Virus record (IMG/VR): IMGVR_UViG_3300012203_000036
Span: 1-43,252 of that record
Length of the DNA stretch: 43,252 bases
Strand: one strand, 5' to 3'
Source of the DNA: a virus
Of the stretch, positions 14,258-23,330 are shown one piece after another (position 1 is the stretch's first letter; each line of letters begins with the position of its first letter). The notes under the pieces were generated by a model. The model did no database searches, was not told the DNA's origin, and saw only the letters and a program-made list of their open reading frames with translations. The position numbers and the translations under genes are program-made.

Positions 14258-15013
14258 ATGCCACCTAGCACACCCGCGGCAACTCATGCTTCACGCGAAC
14301 TCGAACAGAAACTTGACGGCCCGGTGATCTACGCGCCGGATCAGGCTGTGCAAGAAGCGATGCGCACAAAAGGCGGCGAGATCTACATTTTCAACGTCGG
14401 CCCGATCGAGCATCCCGTCGAAAAAGGATCCGCCGGCCGCTACGTCGTGCACGCTTGCGCACCTGGCGAAGAGTTCAGCGAACCGCTCGTGCTTCCCCGA
14501 CTTGTCGGCGATTCTTACGTCGTCGAGAACGAAATGAAAACTCACTACGTCTCGGGTGAGTTCATGGCGCAAGATATCGTGCATCCAACGATTGGCGCGA
14601 ATTGGAGCTTTGGACAGAATCTCGATGATCTCGGCGTGTTCTGGACAAAGAACAAACAGCCGAAATCGGAAGAGCTGAAGGCGGCCCGCGGAAAGATGGA
14701 AGTTACTTTCCGCAAGCTTCTCGCGATGGCGACAACGATCGAGACAAACGGCAATCTAAACGACATCACGCCGCTGATGCGCATCGCAGCGACGTACTAC
14801 GGCGAAGATCGGCCGTGGAATCGTATGTACCGCAAGCTCGCGGAATGCCCGGGATGCGGCGAGCCCGTCAAAGCCGGGATCATCAAGCATGCGTGCGGCT
14901 TCATCTTCGATATCGATCGCGCACTGATGGCGAACATGATCACGCCGGCGCTCTACAAGGAAATCATGGATGCGCGCGCCGCGGCCGAGAAAAAATCGGC
15001 GAAACAAAAGTAA
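14258..15013 (+). CDS. Hypothetical protein with C-terminal zinc-ribbon-like motif
   Basis: A 251-residue protein; ATG 14258 with GGGAG upstream is preferred to the earlier frame extension. The first part is beta-rich (GPVIYAPDQAVQEAM; GGEIYIFNVGPIEHPVE; AGRYVVHACAPGEEFSEPLV). Near residue 208 there is CPGCGEPVKAGIIKHACG, three Cys and a His arranged like a zinc site, then a helical tail (ALYKEIMDARAAAEKK). The ribbon suggests it touches nucleic acid or a partner protein. It sits between the capsid and connector genes; function unknown. Confidence 0.6.
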   Translation: MPPSTPAATHASRELEQKLDGPVIYAPDQAVQEAMRTKGGEIYIFNVGPIEHPVEKGSAGRYVVHACAPGEEFSEPLVLPRLVGDSYVVENEMKTHYVSGEFMAQDIVHPTIGANWSFGQNLDDLGVFWTKNKQPKSEELKAARGKMEVTFRKLLAMATTIETNGNLNDITPLMRIAATYYGEDRPWNRMYRKLAECPGCGEPVKAGIIKHACGFIFDIDRALMANMITPALYKEIMDARAAAEKKSAKQK

Positions 15014-15042
15014 CCGCAAAACTTAAGTTTCAAAAAGTCTTC

Positions 15043-15128
15043 GGGGAACGGCGGCCGAAACTCACGGAATACCTGACCCGCGAGAGGTCGTGTGCCTTGT
15101 GCACTCGCGTTCCCCGTCGCATTTTTTT
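15043..15128 (+). terminator. Terminator-like structure before gene 15137
   Basis: GGGGAACG (15043-15050) pairs with CGTTCCCC (15108-15115). The enclosed region forms smaller hairpins (GACC...GGTC; GTGC...GCAC), and a run of seven T (15122-15128) follows after a few bases. The T-run lies only 8 bases before the next start codon. Confidence 0.5.
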
Positions 15129-15136
15129 GGTGAACT

Positions 15137-15928
15137 ATGGCTGATGTCCAAACTGGAAGTTACCCGCTTCTCGAAAACGTGATGCAGCTCGCTCGTGCCG
15201 GCGTAAACGACATGTTGCGATCGACTGCCGGCGCGATCCTTACGGATAAGGCGCAATTCACCGTCGTCTACGTGAACGCATCGATCCGCCGCACACAGCG
15301 GTATCTCGCGAACAACGGGATCACGTCAAACATTCGCGACAACGTGATCCTTTCGCCGCTCACCCCGGCTGTCGGTGCCGATCCGAACATTCAGGTGTAC
15401 GTCAGCCAGCTCGGATATTTCGACGGCGCGAACATGAACAAAGGCGTCACGCTACCGGCCGATCTGATCCTTCCGCTCGAAGTGTGGGAACGTCAAACCG
15501 GATCCGGCGCGCAATTCATCTTCGTCACACAGCCGCAAGAAGGCTTAGAGTCGCGGATCCCGGGCTCGTACTTCGGTCAGTGGGAATGGCGCGAAGATCG
15601 CATCAACATGACGGGATCGACGATCACCGAAGATCTTCGCGTGCGCTATGAAGCTTCGCTTGCGCGCGTCGCCGCCGGCGCGGACTTTACGCAGACGACG
15701 ATCAATATCGTCGACGGCGAAGACGCACTCGCCGCGGGAATCGTTCTGCAGTACGCTCGCACACGCGGATCCACACTTCGCCAGGAAGCCGAAACATGGT
15801 GGAAATCAGAATGCGATGAGATCGTGAATCGCTATGTGCGGAGAGATCAGCGAATCGCTTACCGGCCGCGCGGATATCGTGCCGGCGGCGGCCGCATCGA
15901 TGGAGCAATGCAGGGATCCTACAAATGA
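15137..15928 (+). CDS. Head-tail connector-type protein (probable)
   Basis: A 263-residue protein with GGTGA before its ATG. The helical start (YPLLENVMQLARAGVNDMLR) and VYVNASIRRTQRYLANNGI, then a beta-rich core (VYVSQLGYFDG, LPLEVWERQTGSG) and a helical, Arg-rich C-terminus (EAETWWKSECDEIVNRYVRR), resemble adaptor proteins that bind the portal in podoviruses. Its place between capsid genes and the tail genes supports this. The sequence similarity itself is weak, so the role is inferred. The stop overlaps the fibre gene (ATGA). Confidence 0.6.
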   Translation: MADVQTGSYPLLENVMQLARAGVNDMLRSTAGAILTDKAQFTVVYVNASIRRTQRYLANNGITSNIRDNVILSPLTPAVGADPNIQVYVSQLGYFDGANMNKGVTLPADLILPLEVWERQTGSGAQFIFVTQPQEGLESRIPGSYFGQWEWREDRINMTGSTITEDLRVRYEASLARVAAGADFTQTTINIVDGEDALAAGIVLQYARTRGSTLRQEAETWWKSECDEIVNRYVRRDQRIAYRPRGYRAGGGRIDGAMQGSYK

Positions 15929-17280
15929 GTTCACAATTCCGCTACGACGGCCGGATTCAATCGACGCAAGGGCAAGCACTTGCCGGCGCGTCGATCGCTG
16001 TTCTGACACAGCCGGCCATCACTACGACGCAGCCAGGCACGCCGCTTGCAACGATCTTCGCGGCCGCGACTTCGAATGCCGCGGCGATCACCGCGGCTTC
16101 ATGGCTTGCGGGAGTGATATCGTTTACCTTTTCGGCACCGCCGCCGGCCGATGTCGTCGCCGGATACTTCATCAGTGTCACCGGCATCACGCCTACCGCC
16201 TATAACGGGATCTGGCAAGTCACGAGCGTCGTCGGCAACGTCGTCAGCGTGACGACGCCATTCACTCTCGTCGCGATCGCGAATCCTGGCACGTACGCCG
16301 CGGGCGGCACTGTCGCGACTTCAGCTCTTCCGAATCCGTTCTTCAGCGACACACTCGGGAATTTCTCCTTCTATGCCGCGGCCGGCATCTTCACCGTGCA
16401 GCTCTATGACACGCTCGGCCGAATGCCGACACAGCTCGTACTCGGCGATCAGAACGTCGTCGCCGGCGGCGGATCGGGATCCGTGACAAGCGTCGCTTTG
16501 ACTATGCCGGCGGAATTCATCGTTACGGGATCGCCGATCGTAGGTGCCGGTACGCTCGCGATCACGAAAGCGACGCAGAGTGCAAATACGGTGTATCGCG
16601 GGCCGACGTCAGGCGGCGCGGCTGTTCCTGTCTTCGGTCCACTTGTCGCAGCGGATCTTCCCGGCGGCACCGGCACAGTGACATCTGTCGCCTATACGTT
16701 GGCTGTGCCCGCGGCACTCTTCAATGCTGCAGGGATTGCCGGATCTCCGATCACGACAAGCGGCACGATCGCGGTTACGCTGACGCTCGCGAATCAGGCA
16801 GCGAATACTTTCCTTCGTGGGCCGACATCGGGCGGTGCTGCGCCGCCGACATTCGGCTCGCTTGTCACCGCGGACTTCCCACAAGTCGTGACGACTCTCA
16901 GCTCGGCGAACATTCTCGCGCTTCTCACTACGCCGATCACGCTAGTTCCCGCGCCTGGCGTGGGCTTCCGCATCGTGCCGCTTGTGATCCAAATCGTTTT
17001 CTTCGGCGGCACTGTGGCATATACCGATGCCGGCGGCGCGGTCAGTTTCTCGGCCGGTACCATGTCGCAAGCGCTCGCATCGAACGCGATCTTTCTCGTC
17101 ACGACAACGCCGAACAAAGCGATCCAGCAAGTCGGAAGCTTTTCGGCATCCGACACTGCAGGGAATCCGCCGACAGATGACAACGCGGCACTGACGATCT
17201 CGAAGATCACAAACAATTTTGCCGCCGGCAACGGGACGGCGAAGATCACGGTGCTCTATCTAATTCTTCCGACCACTTAA
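15925..17280 (+). CDS. Tail fibre or surface protein with repeat modules
   Basis: A 451-residue protein in three parts. Residues 1-180: a beta-sandwich-like domain (YDGRIQSTQGQALAGASIAV ... LGNFSFYAAAGIFTVQLYD), common at the start of phage fibres. Residues 185-315: two copies of a repeat with pattern GSVTSVALTMPAEF ... GSPIVGAGTLAI ... SANTVYRGPTSGGA ... ADLP, typical of tail fibres. Residues 316-451: a beta-rich module (TLVPAPGVGF, AYTDAGGAVS, NAALTISKITN) that is paralogous to the protein at 1-554. It probably acts in host recognition or capsid decoration. It overlaps the connector gene by 4 bp. Confidence 0.82.
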   Translation: MSSQFRYDGRIQSTQGQALAGASIAVLTQPAITTTQPGTPLATIFAAATSNAAAITAASWLAGVISFTFSAPPPADVVAGYFISVTGITPTAYNGIWQVTSVVGNVVSVTTPFTLVAIANPGTYAAGGTVATSALPNPFFSDTLGNFSFYAAAGIFTVQLYDTLGRMPTQLVLGDQNVVAGGGSGSVTSVALTMPAEFIVTGSPIVGAGTLAITKATQSANTVYRGPTSGGAAVPVFGPLVAADLPGGTGTVTSVAYTLAVPAALFNAAGIAGSPITTSGTIAVTLTLANQAANTFLRGPTSGGAAPPTFGSLVTADFPQVVTTLSSANILALLTTPITLVPAPGVGFRIVPLVIQIVFFGGTVAYTDAGGAVSFSAGTMSQALASNAIFLVTTTPNKAIQQVGSFSASDTAGNPPTDDNAALTISKITNNFAAGNGTAKITVLYLILPTT

Positions 17281-17300
17281 ATTCTTAGGAGAAAAAACAG

Positions 17301-17699
17301 ATGGCGATAGCAACTTTCAAATTCAACATCAAAAACAACGTGGCGCTCGGCGTCGACGATCAGGACATCATCACGTACTTCGGCACGATCACGTTCAGCG
17401 CGGCCGCCGACACGTATGCTACGGGCGGTTTACTCGCGGCGGCCGGATCAGCGGCTTTAAATCTAGGGCCGTATTCCGATCGCACGCCGATTCTTGAAAT
17501 CGTGGAATCGTTGGTTGGCAGCGGTTGGGCTTACGAATACAACGTGAACACGAAGAAGCTGATGATCATCGGCGGCGGCGGTTCGGGCACGGCTGCAGCC
17601 GTCGAAGTGACGAATGGCACCGCGCTTAACGCGGCGGTGCCGAACATCTTCACCGACGTCGTAGCGTTTCAGCTCACATTCCCGAAAGGTACGCAGTAA
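17301..17699 (+). CDS. Small virion protein
   Basis: A 132-residue protein with AGGAG before its ATG. It is entirely beta-like (MAIATFKFNIKNNVAL; YFGTITFSAAADTY; AAAVEVTNGTALNAAVPNIF) with few charged residues and no Cys; a small structural or decoration protein is likely. It lies between the fibre gene and the large tail gene. Family not recognised. Confidence 0.6.
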   Translation: MAIATFKFNIKNNVALGVDDQDIITYFGTITFSAAADTYATGGLLAAAGSAALNLGPYSDRTPILEIVESLVGSGWAYEYNVNTKKLMIIGGGGSGTAAAVEVTNGTALNAAVPNIFTDVVAFQLTFPKGTQ

Positions 17700-17710
17700 T
17701 CGCCTGATCG

Positions 17711-20700
17711 ATGAATAACGTCGCTGGAACTGTGCCGGTGCCGCTGACTGTTTTAGGCGGCGCCGTCACAGAGATGTCGCCGGAAGATCTTCCCGAAGGC
17801 GCGTCTCCGTTCAATCAAGACTGTGATTATGTCCCTGGCGGTGTGTTCACTAGGGCCGGACGGCAAAGTGTCTATACGTTCGGCGGGCTTTTTGCCGACG
17901 ATCTCGCGGGCTTCGCTGTTTCCGTGCCAGGGCCGCTTGCTCCAAACGAAACACCGTGGGTATCGCCACTTAATTCGACGCTGAACATTCCCGGCACGTA
18001 CACCGTCGCCACACTCAACGCGGCGGCCGGCGGCGGGCCTGGCAACACATTCGACAAGACAGTGACGGCCGTCGGATTCAGTTTGACGCCTTCTGTATCG
18101 GGCACGCCGTCGCGTGCTGGCGAGAATGCAATTCTGATCGAATCGAACGGCATCAACAATTCAGCTCCGACCGCTCCTTCGCCTGGCGCATGGACATTGT
18201 TAGCTAATCCGAACGGCGCATCACATAGTTCGATGTACACGCGGTTTCTTTCCGACAGTTCTACGATCACGCCTAGTCAAACAGTCGCCGGCATCGCTGA
18301 TACTTGGGCGTCGATGCTGCTCTTTTTGGGAAGCACCACCGGAACAACAATCGCGCTCGTTCAACAAGTGGGTTTCGTCAGCGGCGCGTTTGGAGTTGGA
18401 AATTTTAGTACGGTTTTCGGAGCACCGACAACAGCCGGCAATGGCGTGCTCGTCGTACTCTGTTCGATACTTACAACCCAACCTCTTGCACCTACTGTCA
18501 CCGATACCGCAGGCAATGTCTATACTTTGCTCGGTCAAGTCTCGAACGGGGGAGGCACATCGATTGCCGCGCTATGGTGTCCGAATCGTCCTGCCGGCAA
18601 TCCGACGATGACGTTCAATTTGAATTCCGGTGACGTCAGCGGCTCGGCCGTCGCTTATGAGATTTCCGGCGTTGGCGCCTTAGCAGCAACAAAGGCTACG
18701 TCGCAAATTCTGAAAGCGTCGAATTTTAATTTCAACATCCCGACAACTCAATCGATCATCGGTGCGCAAGTCGAAATCTTCGGGAAACAAAGCACACTGC
18801 CGGCCGATGCGATCCTGACGGCACAACTCGCGCTCGTCGATGGCACTCTAAGTCCGAAGCAACTTTCCGGGCAACTTCCGCTCGTCGATGGACAGCTCAC
18901 GCTCGGAGCGCCTACAGAATCATGGGCGCTTCCACTAACGCCGGCGCTGTTCAATAATCCGAGTACGGCCGTGCAGATCGTCGCGACAGCCGCCAATCTT
19001 CAAACGTTCAGCATCTATGCGATCAAGCTCAAAGTCTTCACTTCGCCGACGCCTGGCGCGAATTTCAACTACATCAAAACTTATGAGCAAACGAGCGGAC
19101 AGATCGACACACTCGCACTCGATGCGAACGGCGTGCTATGGGATGAGAACGTCACCGCGACGCCTGGCGTTTTGAATGGGATCTACACCGGAATCTTGCC
19201 GAAGACATACGGCAAGAGCGTTACGTTCGAGAACGTCGAATACATCGCACTTTCGAACTTGACGATCGGCACAGATATTCCGCGGCATTGGGACGGCACG
19301 AACCTCGATCGCGTATCACAAGTCGGCCCGGGCGCGCCGCCTTCGGTGAACGCGACAGCGACGATCTTCAATATCGCCGCGGCGCCGAACGGGATCACGC
19401 AGAATCCCGCCGTCTCGCCGGCACACGAGAACGGCACGCCAGGCTTCCGAGCGATGCTCTGGTCGACGGGCCCGGGAAGCACATCGACAGGAAACACGAT
19501 CACAGTTTACTATCAGACGCTTCCACAGTTCCCTTCCGGATCCGCGCAGGATCCGAACATTGTCGTCGGCCAGGGGATCCGGATTCAAGGCGCACCGCTG
19601 ATTGGCGGGCAGAATCCCAACGGCAACTACATCGTGACGAGTATCGGTTCAGGGGTACCGCCGAACGGGAACTTCTCTAACCCGAGTTGGTATTTCACAG
19701 TGACGGCGCCGACGTCGGCGAATGGCTTTGCCTTCACACCTAACAGTGGAATGACGGGTACGACGTACCAAGTCACGATCGCGACGTTGACGACACTTTC
19801 GCCGCTTCCGAACACACAAGTCGGATCGCAGATCCAGCTCGCCGGCGTAGGAGTCGCTGCGTGGAATGCGACGTGGACAGTGCTAGCGACGCCGAACGCC
19901 GGCCAGCTCGCGATCACGTCAACACAACTCTCGGCCAACGTAGCGACGTACACGTTCACATTGATCAGCGGAGTCGCGCCGACTGTCGGCCAACAAGTGA
20001 CGATCGTCGGATGCCTGAACGGGCCGATCGTCGGCGGTACAAGCATTTTCAACATCTCGAACGGCATCATTGCTTCGACGGGCGCGAATCAATTTTCGAT
20101 CGCAATCACTGCGGCAAATGTGAATCCCGCAGCCGAAAACGGAAACGCGACAGTAAACGGCACGAAGTTTCAGTTCGATCCCGGGATTCAGTTCGCCGGC
20201 ACTGGCACGAATCCGATCTTCGGGAATTCGGGCGGCGGTACAGTCGTTGTCGGCGGTGCAGGACTCGGCGCCGGCATTCGAAAAGCCGTGTTGATGTTCT
20301 TGACGCGAAACAATCTGATCACGCCTTGTTCGCAGCCGGTGATCTTCGCGACGAATGGCGTGTCGACTTCGCTCGCCTTCTCGAATCTAGCGATCGGGCC
20401 GCCGGATACGATCGCGCGAATCATCGCGCTTACTGGCGCGAATGGCGGAAACTTTTTCTGGATCCCGCAGCCGGTGATCATTCAATCGGGCGGCCAGAAC
20501 ATCACGTACACTTCGTCGAAGATCTCCGACAATACGAGCACGCAAGCGACGCTCACATTCACCGATGCCGTGCTTCTTGCCGGCACGCCGATCGATGTGC
20601 TCGGGAACAATCTTTTCAATCAGATCGAACTCGGATCTTGCCGCGGCTTCCTTACTTATGCGAACAGGCTGATCGCGTGGGGAGAAAATAACAAGATCCA

Positions 20701-22336
20701 GAACTTGATCAATCTTTCGTTCGAAGGCGGAATCGGCACAACGGGCGGCGGTTTGACGACGTATCCGCTCGGATGGACCGTCGATCCGACGAACGGCGCC
20801 GGCGGAAATCTCCGCGTGTCGCCTGTCTTCGGGAATAGCTATTACGTGCAGAACTTGACTGGCGGCGTGCAAGCTCTGTACGGCATGATCACGCAAAGTG
20901 CCTTTCAGGATCCATATCAGGTTCCGATCGTGCTGCAGAACACGACGTATTCCGTGCGCATCACGGCCAGGTGTCCGAGCGGAGTGTCGACGGGGAATCT
21001 AGTCGTCGATCTGTTCTCGCCGCTGCAAGGCCGGATCTTCGGAAGTTTCACGATCCCGTTGTCGACAATGACGTCGAACTTCGCGATCTTCACCGGCACG
21101 CTTCTGACGTCGATGCTTTCGACGGTACCGCCAGATCTGCAGTATCGGATCTATGCTTCTAATCTTCCGAACAACGGCGACGTAGAAATTGATCGCAGCG
21201 AACCATTTCCGACACTGCAGCCGATTCTCTCGACGCAATTCCGCGCGAGCTACGCTGGCAATCAGGAAGCATTCGATCTCGTGACTGGCGCCTTCGGGCC
21301 GAATCAAAATCAGCAACCCCTCAATGGCGGATTCACGCTCTTCGACTCGCTGTACGCGCTGAAAGAGAAAAGTCTGTTTTCGACTTCAGACAATGGCGTC
21401 ACTGAACCGTTCCAGTGGAACTGGCGGGAAGTGTCGCAGAAAGCCGGAACGATCGGCATAAATTCGTATGATGTCGGCGAAGGATGGATGCTCACGGCTT
21501 GCCGGCCAGGAGTGTACTTCTTTGAAGGCGGCGAACCGATCAAAGTCTCGCAAGAGATCCAGTCCGTGTGGGATCTGATCAACTGGAAAGCCGGCGCATC
21601 GATATGGGTGCGCAACGATGAACAGCTCAAGCGCTTTACGATCGGAGTTCCGATCCAGACGCCTAATCCGTTCATGCCCGAATTCCCTGTGAACGCGAAT
21701 CCGACAAGTCCGAACGTGATCCTGATGTGCAGCTATCGCGAGCTGAACACCGGCGCCGAACTCGCGCACACCGGGCCGATCCGCTCGACGTTTAGCGGCC
21801 GCTTGATGTCTCCCGAACCGGCGCGCAAGTGGAGCTTCTGGAATATCGCGTGCCCGTACGCCGACTTCATCAACCGTAATGATGAGAACTGGCCGGAATT
21901 TTTCTGCACCGGATATCAGAACTCGAAAGTCTTCCAGCTCTCTTCGGCCGAACTCGATGACGACGGCGCGGCAATTAATTCGTTCTATGTGACATACGGC
22001 TTTGTGAAACCGGAGATGGCCGACGCGAAAGGACTCGGGCTCTTCAGCATGGAACTCACGTATCTCACGATGCTTGTCACCGGATCCGGCACGGCGCAAC
22101 TGCAGGTATATCCGGACAGCGTGCAAAATACTCTGCCGTTCCAGCTCGATCCGCTTCCGCTGACGACATTCTCATTCGGCGACAGTGAAATCGGCGCGCT
22201 GATCACGGCGAACCGTTTCTTCATTCGCATCGGAACGAATGCCGTCGGCTCGTCGTGGAAGCTTTCTAAAGTCGTCGCCGCACTCACTAAAGGCGCATGG
22301 AGCGAGATCCGCGGCACGGCCGTCGGATCGGGATAA
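17711..22336 (+). CDS. Large tail protein (tail tube or hub type)
   Basis: A 1541-residue protein, the longest in the genome. The N-terminus (TVPVPLTVLGGAVTEMSPED, PFNQDCDYVPGGVFTRAGR) resembles the start of tubular-tail-type proteins of podoviruses, which define the nozzle below the connector. The region from about 90 to 430 carries beta-rich, Thr/Gly-rich repeats and may be an insertion; the part from about 1190 on (FDLVTGAFGPNQNQQPLNGG; WNWREVSQKAGTIGINSYDV) resembles a propeller-like core. Almost no long helices, so it is not a tape measure. Function is inferred from size, position and N-terminal pattern. Confidence 0.7.
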   Translation: MNNVAGTVPVPLTVLGGAVTEMSPEDLPEGASPFNQDCDYVPGGVFTRAGRQSVYTFGGLFADDLAGFAVSVPGPLAPNETPWVSPLNSTLNIPGTYTVATLNAAAGGGPGNTFDKTVTAVGFSLTPSVSGTPSRAGENAILIESNGINNSAPTAPSPGAWTLLANPNGASHSSMYTRFLSDSSTITPSQTVAGIADTWASMLLFLGSTTGTTIALVQQVGFVSGAFGVGNFSTVFGAPTTAGNGVLVVLCSILTTQPLAPTVTDTAGNVYTLLGQVSNGGGTSIAALWCPNRPAGNPTMTFNLNSGDVSGSAVAYEISGVGALAATKATSQILKASNFNFNIPTTQSIIGAQVEIFGKQSTLPADAILTAQLALVDGTLSPKQLSGQLPLVDGQLTLGAPTESWALPLTPALFNNPSTAVQIVATAANLQTFSIYAIKLKVFTSPTPGANFNYIKTYEQTSGQIDTLALDANGVLWDENVTATPGVLNGIYTGILPKTYGKSVTFENVEYIALSNLTIGTDIPRHWDGTNLDRVSQVGPGAPPSVNATATIFNIAAAPNGITQNPAVSPAHENGTPGFRAMLWSTGPGSTSTGNTITVYYQTLPQFPSGSAQDPNIVVGQGIRIQGAPLIGGQNPNGNYIVTSIGSGVPPNGNFSNPSWYFTVTAPTSANGFAFTPNSGMTGTTYQVTIATLTTLSPLPNTQVGSQIQLAGVGVAAWNATWTVLATPNAGQLAITSTQLSANVATYTFTLISGVAPTVGQQVTIVGCLNGPIVGGTSIFNISNGIIASTGANQFSIAITAANVNPAAENGNATVNGTKFQFDPGIQFAGTGTNPIFGNSGGGTVVVGGAGLGAGIRKAVLMFLTRNNLITPCSQPVIFATNGVSTSLAFSNLAIGPPDTIARIIALTGANGGNFFWIPQPVIIQSGGQNITYTSSKISDNTSTQATLTFTDAVLLAGTPIDVLGNNLFNQIELGSCRGFLTYANRLIAWGENNKIQNLINLSFEGGIGTTGGGLTTYPLGWTVDPTNGAGGNLRVSPVFGNSYYVQNLTGGVQALYGMITQSAFQDPYQVPIVLQNTTYSVRITARCPSGVSTGNLVVDLFSPLQGRIFGSFTIPLSTMTSNFAIFTGTLLTSMLSTVPPDLQYRIYASNLPNNGDVEIDRSEPFPTLQPILSTQFRASYAGNQEAFDLVTGAFGPNQNQQPLNGGFTLFDSLYALKEKSLFSTSDNGVTEPFQWNWREVSQKAGTIGINSYDVGEGWMLTACRPGVYFFEGGEPIKVSQEIQSVWDLINWKAGASIWVRNDEQLKRFTIGVPIQTPNPFMPEFPVNANPTSPNVILMCSYRELNTGAELAHTGPIRSTFSGRLMSPEPARKWSFWNIACPYADFINRNDENWPEFFCTGYQNSKVFQLSSAELDDDGAAINSFYVTYGFVKPEMADAKGLGLFSMELTYLTMLVTGSGTAQLQVYPDSVQNTLPFQLDPLPLTTFSFGDSEIGALITANRFFIRIGTNAVGSSWKLSKVVAALTKGAWSEIRGTAVGSG

Positions 22337-22341
22337 GGGGG

Positions 22342-22355
22342 TAATTACGTAATTA
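22342..22355. promoter_or_regulatory. Perfect 14-bp palindrome before gene 22355
   Basis: TAATTACGTAATTA is fully self-complementary and AT-rich in an otherwise GC-rich region. It fills the 18-bp gap between the GGGGG ribosome site and the start codon of the next gene. Role unknown; a protein-binding site is possible. Confidence 0.35.
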
Positions 22356-22948
22356 TGCTTGATGCAACGCAATTCCTGAACGAAGTACGCAATCGGGATC
22401 CGCATCTTGGGAAGCTTCTTGAACAACTGATCGATGGCGTGAATGGGATCTCGAATCATCTCGGCGTCGATCCGAAAGGGAAAGTGCAGCCGCCGGCAGC
22501 GCATCAAGCGCTGAACATTTCGGCCGGCAGCGATCACGTGCACGTGACGATCACCGACAATGCGCCGATAAAGAAGAACGTGCAGAACTTCATCGAATGG
22601 AGTGCCAATGATCCAGCGTTCAATAATCCGCATGTAGAGCATCTGAACGCTTCGCGCGGCCGCGTTCTTCCTCTGCCGGCAAAAGATCAGAACGGCGTGC
22701 AGATTCAGTACTACTTCAAAAGTTATAGTCAGTACGCTGGATCTGATCCGCAATCGAAGCACACATTCTTCGGCACGCGTTTCGCGCCGACGCCTGTCAC
22801 ACTGACAGGAGCGAGCACGCTTGCTCTTTTACCTTCGACGGGAAGCGGAACCGGGAAATCGGATGGTTCACAATCTGGATCCGGACTCGGCGTCGTACTA
22901 CAACGGCCGGCAATCGGGCCGAAGCGATCGCCGGCGCCGGCGTTCTGA
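22355..22948 (+). CDS. Hypothetical tail-block protein
   Basis: A 197-residue protein. The N-terminal helix (ATQFLNEVRNRDPHLGKLLE) is followed by a fibronectin-like or beta domain (HVHVTITDNAPIKKNVQNFI; QIQYYFKSYSQYAG) and a Gly/Ser-rich disordered tail. The pattern fits short phage proteins that carry a domain for an attached partner in the tail. The ATG is 13 nt from GGGGG, a wide spacing. The stop overlaps the next start. Function unknown. Confidence 0.6.
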   Translation: MLDATQFLNEVRNRDPHLGKLLEQLIDGVNGISNHLGVDPKGKVQPPAAHQALNISAGSDHVHVTITDNAPIKKNVQNFIEWSANDPAFNNPHVEHLNASRGRVLPLPAKDQNGVQIQYYFKSYSQYAGSDPQSKHTFFGTRFAPTPVTLTGASTLALLPSTGSGTGKSDGSQSGSGLGVVLQRPAIGPKRSPAPAF

Positions 22949-23328
22949 TGAAGATTCGCGCATATGAAAAGAAAGACGTCGTTCGCATTAAGCAGTTTGC
23001 ATCCGAAGCGAAATATGGCTTCGAGCTCCCGGATCCTGACGACGTTCATGCACTGATCAAAGAATGCCTTCTCGACGATGAAGGCGTCGTGCGACTGGCG
23101 GCATTCGGACGGCTGCAGGCTAACGCCTTTCTGCTCGTCGACGGCACCTGGGTCACGCCGGAAGAACGGCTCGAAGCGATCGAGATTATGGAATTCGCGA
23201 TGATCGAGAAAGCGAAACTTCTCGGGCTCGATCAGGCGACGGCGCAAGTCGAACCGCGGTTCGGGCAACGTCTCAAGATGCTCGGATGGGAAAAATCCTT
23301 TGGAGAGACTTGGCACAAGGACTTCTGA
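22948..23328 (+). CDS. GNAT-like acetyltransferase
   Basis: A 126-residue protein. The start MKIRAYEKKDVVRIKQFASE is the usual first strand and helix of GNAT enzymes, and the C-terminal half (IMEFAMIEKAKLLGLDQATA; RFGQRLKMLGWEKSFGETWHK) fits the last helix and strand. The acetyl-CoA loop (R/Q-x-x-G-x-G/A) is not clear, so activity is uncertain. Such genes sit among internal virion genes in several podoviruses; the target is unknown. TGATG overlap with the upstream gene. Confidence 0.65.
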   Translation: MKIRAYEKKDVVRIKQFASEAKYGFELPDPDDVHALIKECLLDDEGVVRLAAFGRLQANAFLLVDGTWVTPEERLEAIEIMEFAMIEKAKLLGLDQATAQVEPRFGQRLKMLGWEKSFGETWHKDF

Positions 23329-23330
23329 CA

